From: Comamonadaceae bacterium
GTDB lineage: Bacteria > Pseudomonadota > Gammaproteobacteria > Burkholderiales > Burkholderiaceae_C
NCBI GenBank assembly: GCA_027486555.1
Contig: JAIXOX010000093.1
Location: 42,768-106,767, forward strand
DNA length: 64,000 nt
Direction of reading: 5' to 3'
The notes under the pieces were generated by a model, which saw only the letters and a program-made list of their open reading frames with translations, was not told the DNA's origin and searched no databases. The position numbers and the translations under genes were made by a program. Of this stretch, positions 1-8,275 are shown piece after piece; the stretch's first letter is position 1, and every line of letters begins with the position of its first letter.

Positions 1-493
1 AAATCATTCGCTGGACGACCTGCTCGACACCGTGGAAGGCCCGCCCTTGCTCTTGGTGCTGGACGGCGTGACCGATCCGCACAACTTGGGCGCGTGCCTG
101 CGCGTGGCCGATGGCGCGGGTGCGCACGCGGTCATTGCCCCCAAAGACCATGCCGCCGGCATCAACGCCACCGTGGCCAAGGTGGCCAGCGGCGCTGCCG
201 AAACCATGCCTTATTTCATGGTCACCAACCTGGCGCGCACCTTGGGCGAACTCAAGGAGCGCAGCATCTGGATCGTGGGCACCAGCGACGATGCGCCGCG
301 CAACATTTACCAAGCCGACCTGAAAGTCCCCACCGCCCTGGTGCTGGGGGCCGAAGGCGCGGGCATGCGCCAGTTAACACGCAAAAATTGCGACGAGCTG
401 GTCAGCATCCCCATGCGCGGCGCAGTGGAAAGCCTGAACGTTTCGGTGGCCAGTGGCGTTTGCCTTTATGAGGCCCTGCGCCAGCGCAGCTGA
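1..493 (+). CDS. rlmB: 23S rRNA (guanosine-2'-O)-methyltransferase RlmB, 3' part
   Basis: This is the C-terminal catalytic part of a SpoU/TrmH-family methyltransferase. The reading frame is open to the left edge of the window, so the gene starts outside it; codons read from base 2 (N H S L D D L L D) continue the family alignment upstream of the first possible GTG at 32. The three SPOUT motifs are visible: [14 protein letters not shown] (motif 1, with the conserved Asn), [13 protein letters not shown] (motif 2) and [18 protein letters not shown] (motif 3). RlmB methylates the ribose of G2251 in the peptidyl-transferase P loop of 23S rRNA using S-adenosylmethionine. The motif order and spacing match E. 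coli RlmB closely, so the assignment is firm. The product ends at the usual point just after motif 3. Confidence 0.95.
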   Translation, partial: NHSLDDLLDTVEGPPLLLVLDGVTDPHNLGACLRVADGAGAHAVIAPKDHAAGINATVAKVASGAAETMPYFMVTNLARTLGELKERSIWIVGTSDDAPRNIYQADLKVPTALVLGAEGAGMRQLTRKNCDELVSIPMRGAVESLNVSVASGVCLYEALRQRS

Positions 494-534
494 GATTCTT
501 GCAATCCTTCAATCCATTTAAAAAGGAACACACG

Positions 535-885
535 ATGTCAAAAAACACCTCCCGAATCGCCTTGGCCCTCACGGTGTGCGCAGCCAGCCTCTTGGTCGCC
601 TGCACGCAGGAGCAACAAAACAAAATCGGCCGCAGCATCCAGAACTGGACCGGCACCAACGGTGTGATGGAGGTGTATGCCGGCGAAAAGTTGGTGCGCC
701 GCTTCATCAAGGTCGACAAAGTCAGCACCGCATTGGGCACCGATGACAAATCACCACGCGCTTACCGCTATGGCTACGGCGTGCTCGATGAAAACTTCAA
801 CTTCGAAGTCGATCCGGGCGAGAAAAAGGTGTATTTCGAGGTCAGCGATTACTCGAACACGGTGTTTTTCGAGAACCCGCGCTGA
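535..885 (+). CDS. small putative lipoprotein, unknown function
   Basis: A 116-residue protein. I chose the ATG at 535 because an AAAAGGA ribosome-binding site lies just upstream (521-527) and the sequence opens with a classic lipoprotein signal: basic SKNTSR, a hydrophobic stretch, then the lipobox LVAC with Cys23 as the lipidation site. The mature part (about 93 residues) is rich in charged and aromatic residues, with the phrases GVMEVYAGEKLVRRF and AYRYGYGVLDENFN, and looks like a small beta-rich periplasmic domain. I do not recognise the family. It lies 41 nt after rlmB and runs convergently into the chromate transporter genes with only 6 nt between stop codons. It probably sits in the outer membrane. 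Confidence 0.8.
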   Translation: MSKNTSRIALALTVCAASLLVACTQEQQNKIGRSIQNWTGTNGVMEVYAGEKLVRRFIKVDKVSTALGTDDKSPRAYRYGYGVLDENFNFEVDPGEKKVYFEVSDYSNTVFFENPR

Positions 886-891
886 TCTAAC

Positions 892-1494
892 TCAGACCCA
901 GCCCAAGCCGCCCAGCAGAGCCCCCAAGCCAATCAGCCACAGCATGTGCACTTGGGTGCGCCAGACCACCAGCGCGCTCAGGGCCGTCAGCACATACAAA
1001 GGCCAGTCCCGCGCGGGGTGGTTGTGGGTCAGCGTCAGCAACCAAGAGGTTGACAGCAGCAGGGCAATCACAATCGGTGACATGCCCGATTTGAAAGCCC
1101 GAATGCCCAGTTTGTTGCGGTGCTGGTGTGCCCACCGTGTGGCGGTATAGGTCAAGACCGAAGAGGGCAGCATGATGCCCATCATGGTGAGCACCAGCCC
1201 CAAGCTGGCCAGTCCCACGCTCACCCAGCCGCCACCCAGTCCGGCACCGGCATTCATGCCCACATTGAAGCCCATCAAAGCCACAAACAAAATGTTGGGG
1301 CCTGGCGCGGCTTGCGCCAGTGCGATGGACGAGGTGAACTGCGACTCGCTGAGCCAAAGTTTTTCTTCCACCAAAAAGCGGTGCATGTCCGGCGCCACGG
1401 TGATCGCCCCGCCCACGGCCAGCAAAGACAGCGAAGCAAAGTGGTTAAAAAGACTGAGCCAGTCGCTGGCGCTCAAATCAAGCACCGGGTTCAT
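892..1494 (-). CDS. chromate transporter subunit (short-chain CHR family), second half
   Basis: A 200-residue hydrophobic protein beginning MNPVLDLSASDWLSLFNHFASL, with about six predicted membrane segments. It carries the CHR-domain signature: a glycine-rich first helix (LLAVGGAITVAPDMH), the amphipathic segment LVEEKLWLSESQF, and the ALAQAAPGPN motif. It overlaps the preceding gene by ATGA (1491-1494), so the two are translationally coupled. Short-chain CHR proteins work as pairs of homologous halves in opposite membrane topology, exporting chromate or related oxyanions. The longer upstream frame (to 1752) only overlaps the partner gene in another frame and lacks a credible start. Confidence 0.88.
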   Translation of the reverse strand: MNPVLDLSASDWLSLFNHFASLSLLAVGGAITVAPDMHRFLVEEKLWLSESQFTSSIALAQAAPGPNILFVALMGFNVGMNAGAGLGGGWVSVGLASLGLVLTMMGIMLPSSVLTYTATRWAHQHRNKLGIRAFKSGMSPIVIALLLSTSWLLTLTHNHPARDWPLYVLTALSALVVWRTQVHMLWLIGLGALLGGLGWV

Positions 1495-2087
1495 GGACGT
1501 TCTCCGGCATTGGCCGCTTGCTGGGCCAATTGCCAATAGGCCCAGCTGCAGGCCACCAAACCGGTGCCCAACAACACATAAGCCAATGGCCAACGCAGCA
1601 AACCCACCCCAGTGAAGCTGGCACAGGCCAAGCCGATGCACATGGGCATGCCCATGGGGTTGTTGCGCAGGGCCGACATCAGTTTCAGTCCCACGGCAGC
1701 AATCAAGCCCGCAGAGACCGCCCCCATGCCGCGCAAGGCCCCTTGGGCCCATGCTGCGTCAGACACGCCCCCAAACGCCACGGCCAGCAAGAGCACGACC
1801 ACCATCGGCGCGGCCAACATGCCCGCAACGCCCGCCAGGGCACCGGCCAGACCGAAATAGCGCCCGCCAATCATCAAGGCCAGGTTGATCACATTGGGGC
1901 CGGGCATGATTTGCGCGACGGCCCAGTCTTCGACAAATTGCTCGCGCGTCATCCAGCGTTTTTTCTCGACCAACTCGCGCTGCACCACGGCAAGCACGCC
2001 GCCAAAGCCTTGCAGGGCCAAAACGGTGAAGGACACAAACAGATCGGTTTTGGAGCGAGGTTGCTGCAGGGGCTGGTGTTCGGGCAT
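1491..2087 (-). CDS. chromate transporter subunit (short-chain CHR family), first half
   Basis: A 198-residue membrane protein and partner of the gene that overlaps its stop codon. CHR features in order: an N-terminal cytoplasmic stretch, the helix TVLALQGFGGVLAVVQRE, the amphipathic segment VEKKRWMTREQFVEDW, the motif AQIMPGPNVINLAL, then further hydrophobic helices to the C-terminus. The PGPN motif and the glycines of the first helix are the hallmark residues of chromate transporters. It starts 24 nt after the stop of the YigZ-family gene, so a shared transcript is likely. Whether the physiological substrate is chromate or another anion such as sulfate cannot be told from sequence. Confidence 0.9.
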   Translation of the reverse strand: MPEHQPLQQPRSKTDLFVSFTVLALQGFGGVLAVVQRELVEKKRWMTREQFVEDWAVAQIMPGPNVINLALMIGGRYFGLAGALAGVAGMLAAPMVVVLLLAVAFGGVSDAAWAQGALRGMGAVSAGLIAAVGLKLMSALRNNPMGMPMCIGLACASFTGVGLLRWPLAYVLLGTGLVACSWAYWQLAQQAANAGERP

Positions 2088-2111
2088 GTTACGGATTATC
2101 CCTGTGCGGAC

Positions 2112-2711
2112 TCAATCAGAGGTGTCACCGTCCAGCCAAACCAGTTGGCCCCGACCGCTCTCGCTCAGCCGCGCCATCAAGGCCGCTGCCTGCTTGTCGG
2201 GCAGGGCAAAGCGCAACGTGACCACGCTGCCATGGGCCACGTCCATCAGCTGCGCCTGGGCCAGTTCCAGCTCGCGCCGCACCAGGCCTTCGAGTGCATA
2301 AGGCACGCTGCACGCCAGTTGTGCCTGCTTGATCAGCGGGATTTTCTGGGCGGTCAGCAGGGCCTGGGCCACCGCATCGGTGTAGGCCCGCACCAGACCG
2401 CCTGCGCCCAGCTTGACCCCGCCAAAGTAACGCACCACCGAGGCCATCACCCCTTCCAGCGCTTGGTGGCGCAGCACCTCCAGCATGGGGCGGCCTGCGG
2501 TGCCGCCCGGCTCGCCATCGTCATGGGCCGCTGACTGACCCCCGGCCAACAAGGCCCAACACACATGGGCGGCATCGGGGTGCTCGGCCTTGAGTTGCGC
2601 CACCCGGGCCTGTGCTTCGTCACGCCCGCTGACAGGCTCGACACAGGCGATGAAACGGCTTTTTTTGATGACCAGTTCGTGGTGGGCTGGAGTGGCGAGA
2701 GAAAAAGGCAT
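2112..2711 (-). CDS. YigZ/IMPACT family protein
   Basis: A 199-residue protein of the IMPACT (YigZ/UPF0029) family. The N-terminal domain shows the family signatures IKKSRFIA, AHVCWALL, DDGEPGGTAGRPML and VVRYFGGVKLGAGGLVRAY; a smaller C-terminal ferredoxin-like domain follows. E. coli YigZ is a related protein of similar length. The family is linked to translation control in eukaryotes (IMPACT antagonises GCN2 activation), but the bacterial role is unsettled. I chose the ATG at 2711; an in-frame TTG at 2738 would add MKEFFSLIR, but has no better ribosome-binding site and lies before the point where the family usually begins. Confidence 0.9.
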   Translation of the reverse strand: MPFSLATPAHHELVIKKSRFIACVEPVSGRDEAQARVAQLKAEHPDAAHVCWALLAGGQSAAHDDGEPGGTAGRPMLEVLRHQALEGVMASVVRYFGGVKLGAGGLVRAYTDAVAQALLTAQKIPLIKQAQLACSVPYALEGLVRRELELAQAQLMDVAHGSVVTLRFALPDKQAAALMARLSESGRGQLVWLDGDTSD

Positions 2712-2767
2712 CCGAATGAGTGAGAAAAACTCTTTCAAAAAAAGGGTTCATTTCGCCTCTTGTAAAT

Positions 2768-3463
2768 TTAAGAAACCTCTATGGGTGCGGTAAATGCGTA
2801 CCCGAGTTTATGCACCGTCTCGATGGGCAGTTCAAAACCCAGATGCTGTTTGATTTTGTTGCGCATGCGACGCACCAGAATTTCCATTCGGCGGAAATCA
2901 TAGGTTTCGGGATCCAGGCCCAGGCTGGTGACCAGATCACGGCGATGTACTGCTTGCCCTGGCGTCAAGGCCAAGCGTGCCAGCAGTACCGTTTCGGAGT
3001 GCGTCAACTTGACTTCAATGCCTTGGGGGGTCTCCAGGATCCAGAGCAGTTTGCGCAGTGTCCAGCTCCTGCTGGACTTGGTGCTGAGTCGGCGCACAAG
3101 GTTTGTGGCCAGCGATGACAACTCGGCCAGTTGGATGGGTTTGACCAGGTAAACATCTGCACCTGCACGAATGCCATCAATTCGCTGCCCAGCACTGCCC
3201 CGGGCTGTGGTGATGATGATTCCCATATCCGAGATGCTGACTTGATCATTCAGCCACTTGAGGCCATCCCCATCGGGCAGGCCCAAGTCCAGTACCAGCA
3301 AATCACAGTGGTAAGTTTTTATCCAATCTTTTGCCGCACTCAAACTGCCCAAACCGAATGCCTGAAAGCCTTCCATGTTGAGATAGTCCACCGTGGCATC
3401 ACGCAAGTCGATTTCGTCTTCAATCACTAGGATTCGAGCTGGAGGACGGCTTAACGTTGTCAT
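2768..3463 (-). CDS. OmpR-type DNA-binding response regulator
   Basis: A 231-residue two-component response regulator. The receiver domain (about residues 9-125) has the acidic pocket E15-D16, the phospho-acceptor Asp59 in LLVLDLGLPDGDGL, Thr86 and Lys108 in the YLVKP motif. The C-terminal domain (about 135-228) is a winged helix: KLTHSETVLLARLALTPGQAV, then a recognition-helix region with VRRMRNKIKQH and the wing hairpin IETVHKLGYAF. The start at 3463 gives a normal receiver beginning (RILVIEDE) and lies 14 nt after the kinase stop codon; the start at 3505 would extend into the kinase gene. It forms a pair with the histidine kinase. Its likely targets include the divergent control region at 5512-5812. 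Confidence 0.93.
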   Translation of the reverse strand: MTTLSRPPARILVIEDEIDLRDATVDYLNMEGFQAFGLGSLSAAKDWIKTYHCDLLVLDLGLPDGDGLKWLNDQVSISDMGIIITTARGSAGQRIDGIRAGADVYLVKPIQLAELSSLATNLVRRLSTKSSRSWTLRKLLWILETPQGIEVKLTHSETVLLARLALTPGQAVHRRDLVTSLGLDPETYDFRRMEILVRRMRNKIKQHLGFELPIETVHKLGYAFTAPIEVS

Positions 3464-3477
3464 ATAGGTGCGGACGA

Positions 3478-5511
3478 TTAGGGGCCAATCGGTAGCCAGA
3501 TGCAAAAGTTGCTGCCTTTACCGATGTTACTCACCAATTCGATCTTTCCGTGGTGTAGTTCCGCAATCTTGCGGACAAAAGCCAAGCCCAAGCCCATGCC
3601 CCGCACTTGCGCTTCGTGGTCGATACGGAAATAGTCTTCAAAAACGCAGGCATGGTGCTCGGGCGCAATCCCCTTACCCTGGTCGCTGACACACAGTCCC
3701 ACCAGCCCACCATGACACTGGATACTGATGTGCACTGGGCTACCCGGTGCAGAGTACTTGCAGGCGTTGTCGATCAGATTGGTCAAGGCTATGTCCATCA
3801 AATTTTCATCTATCCAAATTTCGCCGGGATCAATACCAAAGTCTTCGGTCAAAGGGTGGTCGGCGTGGTAGTGTCGCTGTGCGTCGACCAATTCCCGCAG
3901 CCACGCGTTGACTGGGACAGGTTCGCGTTGAAAGTCTTGCAGGGATTTGTTCAGCCGGTCGTTTTTCAGCCAATTTTCAAACATGCACTTCAGGCGATGT
4001 GAGGCACTGGCCATCGTGTTCAGGTGTGTCTCAAGCTGAAGAATTCCCAATTCTGATTCACGCCGAATCAGGCTGATCTGGCTCTCCAGAATACCCAGTG
4101 GGTTGCGGAATTCATGTGAAATCAGGGCACCGAATCGGACGTGCTGAGCCAGCAACTGTCTCTGGATGTCCAATGAAATCTCCAATTGATGTGTACGTTC
4201 ATGGACCACTTTTTCCAATTTGTCCTCCGACTGTTTGAGTGTGGATAAGGCACTTTGTTGGACAGCAATGGCTCTGGATTGGGCACTTTCCCTTTCGATG
4301 CGCTCAATATGGATCAAGTCTGCCAGTGCCAGTCCAAGCAGCAGCATTTCGGCGGTAGAGGCAATTTGCAGGGCGTAGGAGGTCAGAACATTGGTGGGAA
4401 TCCAGCCCGTCAAACGTAACCCCGCCACAAATGCACCCACCCACAATATGCCCCATGCCAGCAAGAAAAAACGCGCCGGCTTGTAGCCCTGACGCCAGGC
4501 CAAGATGGCCAGTGCAATCACCATCAATCCCGCTGGCGTGACCATCAAGTTCATCACCATCAACACGGGTTGGCGGGGTACCCCTCCCCAAATCGAGATG
4601 ATCAATAGGCCAGCGATCGTGAGGTAAATCAAGCCCATGGCTTGAAGCCAGCGGGACAGGACGGGAAAGTTCCGTTTGCCCTCAAGGAAAACCACGGAAA
4701 ATTGCATTCCAAATGCTGCAGCAATGGCCAAGAAGAAATACTGCGCGATCTGATCGAAATGGTATGCGCCAGGCCAGATGAACAGATGTGCCAGGCCATT
4801 GCCAGCGAGCATGGCTAATCCGAAATGTCCGGCAAAAAGCGCATAAAACAGGAATCGTCGGTCATTGAGCGAAAAGGCCAGAAAAAAGTTGTAAACCAAC
4901 AAGGCGATCAGTCCGCCAAAGTACATCGCCTGCACGACAAACAGACGAATACTTTCCTTGTTGAATGCATCAGGCGACCAAATGACCAAGGGCAGTGTCA
5001 AGGAGTCGGCAGACTTGACTCTCAACAACCAGACCTGCTCCATGGGCGTGACATCGAGCGGGAAAAGGTGAAAGCGATGGAAATACGGTCTGTTTGTAAA
5101 TGGCCTCGCAGCGCCCAAAGTCAGTACCTGTCCATCTGGCGCATAAAAATCTATCTCGTCAATCTGCAAGTAGGGTATTTCCAATAACCACCTGCCGGCG
5201 GCCTCTGGCCCTGTTTTTAGACGAATCTTGAACCACCACACGGAACTCGAGTAACCCAAACTGATCTGACTGGATGCATCAGTCCACCGCCTGAAACGTG
5301 CCTCCACTTCTGGTTGATGCAAGTTGGAAATACTCAAACTTCCATTCGGATCTTCAAGAAACTCCACATGATCATGGAAATCGATGTGTTGGGTTTGTGA
5401 TTGCAGCGTGAGTGTCTGTGCTTGGGTCGTGCCAACAACAAACACAGCCAAGGCTAACAGCTTGAGGATGAAATCCATGCAGCGAGATTGGAGCTTTTGG
5501 CAATGATCCAT
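3478..5511 (-). CDS. 7TMR-DISM sensor histidine kinase
   Basis: A 677-residue membrane sensor kinase. Order of parts: a signal peptide (hydrophobic core ILKLLALAVFVVGTTQAQ), a periplasmic 7TMR-DISM extracellular domain (about 40-180, with the family-typical SVWWFKIRLK), seven membrane helices (about 190-400), a coiled coil, a HisKA dimerisation domain with phospho-acceptor His466 in ISHEFRNPLG, and a HATPase domain with N-box NLIDNACKYS, G1 DQGKGI and G2 GMGLGLAF. DISM extracellular domains resemble carbohydrate-binding folds, so a sugar or envelope ligand is plausible. An alternative start at 5478 (MDFILK) would give a cleaner signal peptide; neither start has an obvious ribosome-binding site. 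It is transcribed away from the export operon and is the obvious candidate regulator of it. Confidence 0.93.
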   Translation of the reverse strand: MDHCQKLQSRCMDFILKLLALAVFVVGTTQAQTLTLQSQTQHIDFHDHVEFLEDPNGSLSISNLHQPEVEARFRRWTDASSQISLGYSSSVWWFKIRLKTGPEAAGRWLLEIPYLQIDEIDFYAPDGQVLTLGAARPFTNRPYFHRFHLFPLDVTPMEQVWLLRVKSADSLTLPLVIWSPDAFNKESIRLFVVQAMYFGGLIALLVYNFFLAFSLNDRRFLFYALFAGHFGLAMLAGNGLAHLFIWPGAYHFDQIAQYFFLAIAAAFGMQFSVVFLEGKRNFPVLSRWLQAMGLIYLTIAGLLIISIWGGVPRQPVLMVMNLMVTPAGLMVIALAILAWRQGYKPARFFLLAWGILWVGAFVAGLRLTGWIPTNVLTSYALQIASTAEMLLLGLALADLIHIERIERESAQSRAIAVQQSALSTLKQSEDKLEKVVHERTHQLEISLDIQRQLLAQHVRFGALISHEFRNPLGILESQISLIRRESELGILQLETHLNTMASASHRLKCMFENWLKNDRLNKSLQDFQREPVPVNAWLRELVDAQRHYHADHPLTEDFGIDPGEIWIDENLMDIALTNLIDNACKYSAPGSPVHISIQCHGGLVGLCVSDQGKGIAPEHHACVFEDYFRIDHEAQVRGMGLGLAFVRKIAELHHGKIELVSNIGKGSNFCIWLPIGP

Positions 5512-5540
5512 CTGTAATCATTAGGAAGTATTTTTAACAA

Positions 5541-5570
5541 AAATGTCGGATTTTGTCTTTTTTTGTCGTT
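5541..5570. promoter_or_regulatory. three phased TGTC direct repeats in the divergent control region
   Basis: The tetramer TGTC occurs at 5544, 5554 and 5564, exactly 10 bp apart, each inside a T/A-rich decamer (AAATGTCGGA, TTTTGTCTTT, TTTTGTCGTT). The array sits between the kinase start codon (5511) and the leader of the export operon. OmpR/PhoB-type regulators commonly bind direct repeats spaced about one helical turn, so this could be the operator of the adjacent response regulator. T-richness makes chance occurrence possible. Confidence 0.35.
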
Positions 5571-5581
5571 TTTGGCATCTG

Positions 5582-5608
5582 TTGTTTTTGAATTTCATAG
5601 ATTACTAT
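5582..5608 (+). promoter_or_regulatory. weak candidate promoter for the sapC-to-giant operon
   Basis: A TTGTTT box (5582-5587) and a TACTAT box (5603-5608) lie 15 bp apart in the AT-rich part of the divergent region, just downstream of the TGTC repeats. The spacer is shorter than the usual 17 bp. The position would give a leader of roughly 200 nt before the sapC-like start at 5813. Confidence 0.2.
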
Positions 5609-5667
5609 TTATTTGGCTATTTCAGGAGAAAAAAGTTCCTCCATTTTTAATTATTCAGTTTGGTAGG

Positions 5668-5763
5668 TCACAAAGAGCCGCCGGTAATTGTGAAAAGGGG
5701 GACTGGCCTTCGTCAAGCGCAAGCTTGGCAACAAGGGAGTTTGATGGGCTGTGCACCAGTCTC
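5668..5763 (+). other. potentially structured 5' leader of the export operon
   Basis: Three self-complementary elements follow one another: TCACAA (5668-5673) with TTGTGA (5688-5693) around a 14-nt loop; CAAGC (5714-5718) with GCTTG (5723-5727) closing a GCAA loop, which is a GNRA tetraloop; and GACTGG (5701-5706) with CCAGTC (5756-5761), which would enclose the tetraloop hairpin. The segment ends about 50 nt before the sapC-like start codon. It could be a regulatory RNA; I could not match it to a known riboswitch class. The rest of the 5512-5812 gap shows no coding signal I trust. Confidence 0.3.
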
Positions 5764-5812
5764 ATCCGAGTTCATAAACATCAATTGTCTACATCAGAAA
5801 TGGATCTGCGTC

Positions 5813-6571
5813 ATGTTTGAGCAAGTCGTACCCGTTAACAAAGAGCGCCACGCTGGCAAAAAAGTCAGGATGAGCAATGACTTCGGTTTTGCCTCCAAAT
5901 TTCACATCGCCTACATCACTCTTCACGAGTTCGCGCGTGCTGCTTCGATTTATCCCGTCATGTTTCTGGAAGATCAGGCCAATGATCAATTTCGTCCAGT
6001 GGTCCTGATGGGCTTGGATGCTGGTGAAAACCTGTTCGTTGATGCACAGGGTCAGTGGTCTGCTTCTTACATTCCCGCCATCATTCGCCGTTATCCTTTT
6101 GCGCTGACCAAAGCACCCGAGGCCGACCGTTACATCGTCTGTGTCGACGAAGGCAGTAACTTGCTGAGCGATACCGAAGGTGCGCCCATGTTCGACGAGC
6201 AAGGTAACCCCACCCAAGTGATCGAAAACGTCAAACGTTATTTGGGCGAACTGCAACAGATGGATCAAATGACGCACGAGTTCAGCAAGTTTCTGGTTCA
6301 AAACAACCTCTTAACGCCGCTGAACATGCGTGTCAACGCGGCTGACCAAGTCCGAAACATCACAGGCTGCTACGTCATCAACGAGGAACGCCTGAACAAC
6401 TTCTCGGATCAGAAATTCCAGGAAGTGCGTCAAAAGGGCTATTTGCCGGCCATTTATGCCCACCTGATTTCCCTGTCGCAAATTGAACGCCTTGCGGCAT
6501 TGAAAAAGCCTGCTGTCCCATCGCAAGACACGGGTGCAGCTTATCCACTGTCTTCCGAACAGCTTCAGTGA
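5813..6571 (+). CDS. SapC-family protein
   Basis: A 252-residue soluble protein of the SapC family. It opens with the family-typical MFEQVVPVNKERHAGKKVR, which fixes the start at 5813 rather than the in-frame start at 5660. Further family-like stretches are FASKFHIAYITLHEFARAA, YPVMFLEDQANDQFRPVVLMG and SASYIPAIIRRYPFAL. In Campylobacter fetus, sapC is next to the sapDEF genes, which encode the type I exporter of S-layer proteins; its biochemical role is unknown. Here it is the first gene of a train leading to a giant putative surface protein, which fits an accessory role in surface-protein export. It has no signal peptide or membrane helix, so it is probably cytoplasmic. The next gene follows after a 113-nt gap. 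Confidence 0.88.
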   Translation: MFEQVVPVNKERHAGKKVRMSNDFGFASKFHIAYITLHEFARAASIYPVMFLEDQANDQFRPVVLMGLDAGENLFVDAQGQWSASYIPAIIRRYPFALTKAPEADRYIVCVDEGSNLLSDTEGAPMFDEQGNPTQVIENVKRYLGELQQMDQMTHEFSKFLVQNNLLTPLNMRVNAADQVRNITGCYVINEERLNNFSDQKFQEVRQKGYLPAIYAHLISLSQIERLAALKKPAVPSQDTGAAYPLSSEQLQ

Positions 6572-6684
6572 TGAAGTCTCAGGGGCATGACGTGATACGC
6601 ATCACTCATGCACCTGATGGTTGGGGTGTCGGCTCTTGCTTAAGCACGGGGCTGCTTGTGTGCCATCTGATCTTCAGGACTTGC

Positions 6685-8244
6685 ATGAAAAATTCTGATA
6701 ACTCTTTTCGTCTTCTTGTACCCGCTGCTCTGATTTTGTCAATGGGGCTGGTGCACCACAGCTCAGGTTGGGCGCAATCTGTCAGCACGGCTGAGCGTGA
6801 CACTGCTGCAGCGGTACAGCAGCAGCAAGCTCTGAGTCTGAAAGAATTGGTGGAACAGGTGCGCGTGAACAACAAGGCGATCCGCTCCAAGCAAGCCGAA
6901 AGTCGGATTACTGCCACCGGTGTCGAGCGCGCTGCTGGTGCTTTTCAGCGCACAGCCAACATCAACACCACGCGTGGCATGAGTTCGACCAAAAACACAT
7001 TCGAGGAAGAACTGGTCCGGCAAGGGCAAGGCGTCTACGAGCGAACTGCCAATGACTACACCGCCGGCATCTCTCAATTGCTGCCCTCGGGCGGCAAGTT
7101 GGAGGTGAAATCCTCGCTTTCGCGGTTCATCACCAACATCAACAACCAGACCACACCCCGTCCGCCTGGCTTGCTGGATAACCGCAGTCAGTTTGGCTTG
7201 ACCTTGACACAGCCATTGGCACGGGATGCAGGCAGGGAGGTGACCGGTGCACGTCTGAACGTGGCCAAGCTTGATGCATCTGCTGCCGAGCTCACTGCAC
7301 GCGACACCGAAACCAGCGTTGTGGCAGAAGCGACCATTTATTACCACGAACTGACCTTCGCTCAGTACCGGGTGCACGCTGCGCAAGAACGGATTCGAAA
7401 CGCCCAACGTTTGCTCCAGGAAGCCCAGGCCATGAAACGGGGTGGACGTCTGCCGGATACCGACGTTTGGGAAGTCGAGAACGCGCTTGGACGTTACCAA
7501 GCGGGATTGCGCGAAGCGCTTCAACAAGAGCGTGAAAAAACCAACCGGCTGCGCACCATGCTCATGTCAGTCGCCAGCAATGAGCCCCGAAGTTTGCGCA
7601 CTACGGACGCTTTGCCTGAAGTCGGCATGGACCCTATCACGCAGGAAGACAGCCTGCGCACGGCGCTTGAGCGTCGAGACGACTACTTGATGAAAAAAGT
7701 TCAGATTGAGCGCGAGGGCGTGCAAGTTGCCTATTCCAAAAACCAGATGCTTCCGCGGGTGGATTTGGTCACAGGCTATGGCGTGGGCGCACTGGAGTAT
7801 TCGGCTCGCAAGGCTTTGACCGCCTCCAACGCGGTGGATTACCCCACTTGGTCGGTCGGGCTTCAGTTGTCGTTCCCCATGGGTCCCAATCGCCAGGCCC
7901 GGGCTGACGTTGAAGCGGCCGTGGTCAGGCGCGAAGACGCCCTGCTGGCCCTAGAGGCTCTTCAAGTTCAAATTGCCAATGACATCGACACCAGCCTGTC
8001 CATGCTCCGGTCATCTGCAGAGAACTGGCAGCTTTGGAAAGAGGTGCATGAGCGTGAGAAAAAACAATTGGAAGCTGAGCGCCGAAAGTTCAGCGGCGGT
8101 CGCAGCGATACCCGAGAAGTGCTTTTGCGTGAAGAGCGGGTGATCAATTCGCTGCTGAGCGTGCGCGAGCAACAACTGGCACACGCACGCGCCCAAGTCA
8201 TGTTGCAGTCAGCCCAGGGCACCTTGATGGATCGATTCCGCTGA
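6685..8244 (+). CDS. TolC-family outer membrane channel protein
   Basis: A 519-residue TolC/outer-membrane-efflux-type protein. The start at 6685 follows an AGGA ribosome-binding site (6676-6679) and gives a normal signal peptide (MKNSDNSFRLLVPAALILSMG, cleavage near SGWAQ); the frame upstream to 6568 has no signal character. After the signal there are two repeats of long alpha-helical coil, beta-barrel segment and helical coil, as in TolC: for example LSLKELVEQVRVNNKAI at the start of repeat 1, YTAGISQLLPSGGKLEV and FGLTLTQPLARDAG in the barrel-forming part, and PTWSVGLQLSFPMG in repeat 2. TolC-type trimers form the outer-membrane exit duct for type I secretion and efflux. It belongs to the export gene train. 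Confidence 0.92.
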   Translation: MKNSDNSFRLLVPAALILSMGLVHHSSGWAQSVSTAERDTAAAVQQQQALSLKELVEQVRVNNKAIRSKQAESRITATGVERAAGAFQRTANINTTRGMSSTKNTFEEELVRQGQGVYERTANDYTAGISQLLPSGGKLEVKSSLSRFITNINNQTTPRPPGLLDNRSQFGLTLTQPLARDAGREVTGARLNVAKLDASAAELTARDTETSVVAEATIYYHELTFAQYRVHAAQERIRNAQRLLQEAQAMKRGGRLPDTDVWEVENALGRYQAGLREALQQEREKTNRLRTMLMSVASNEPRSLRTTDALPEVGMDPITQEDSLRTALERRDDYLMKKVQIEREGVQVAYSKNQMLPRVDLVTGYGVGALEYSARKALTASNAVDYPTWSVGLQLSFPMGPNRQARADVEAAVVRREDALLALEALQVQIANDIDTSLSMLRSSAENWQLWKEVHEREKKQLEAERRKFSGGRSDTREVLLREERVINSLLSVREQQLAHARAQVMLQSAQGTLMDRFR

Positions 8245-8275
8245 GACAGTTGTTGCAGAACTCAGGGAGATCTTT

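Noticed and set aside
2712..2767. Possible terminator between the response regulator and the YigZ gene
   Set aside because: On the minus strand there is a short GAG/CTC stem and T-runs, but the stem is only 3 bp and the T-runs are not placed directly after it.
5641..5700. Resemblance of CACAAAGAGCCGCCGGTAA to the core of the c-di-GMP-I (GEMM) riboswitch
   Set aside because: One half of the core is loosely similar, but the invariant GGGCAAACC segment upstream and the closing 3' part are missing. I therefore list only a structured leader.
5660..5812. N-terminal extension of the sapC-like gene to the start at 5660
   Set aside because: The extra 51 residues have no family match, while MFEQVVPVNKERHAGKKVR at 5813 is the usual SapC beginning.
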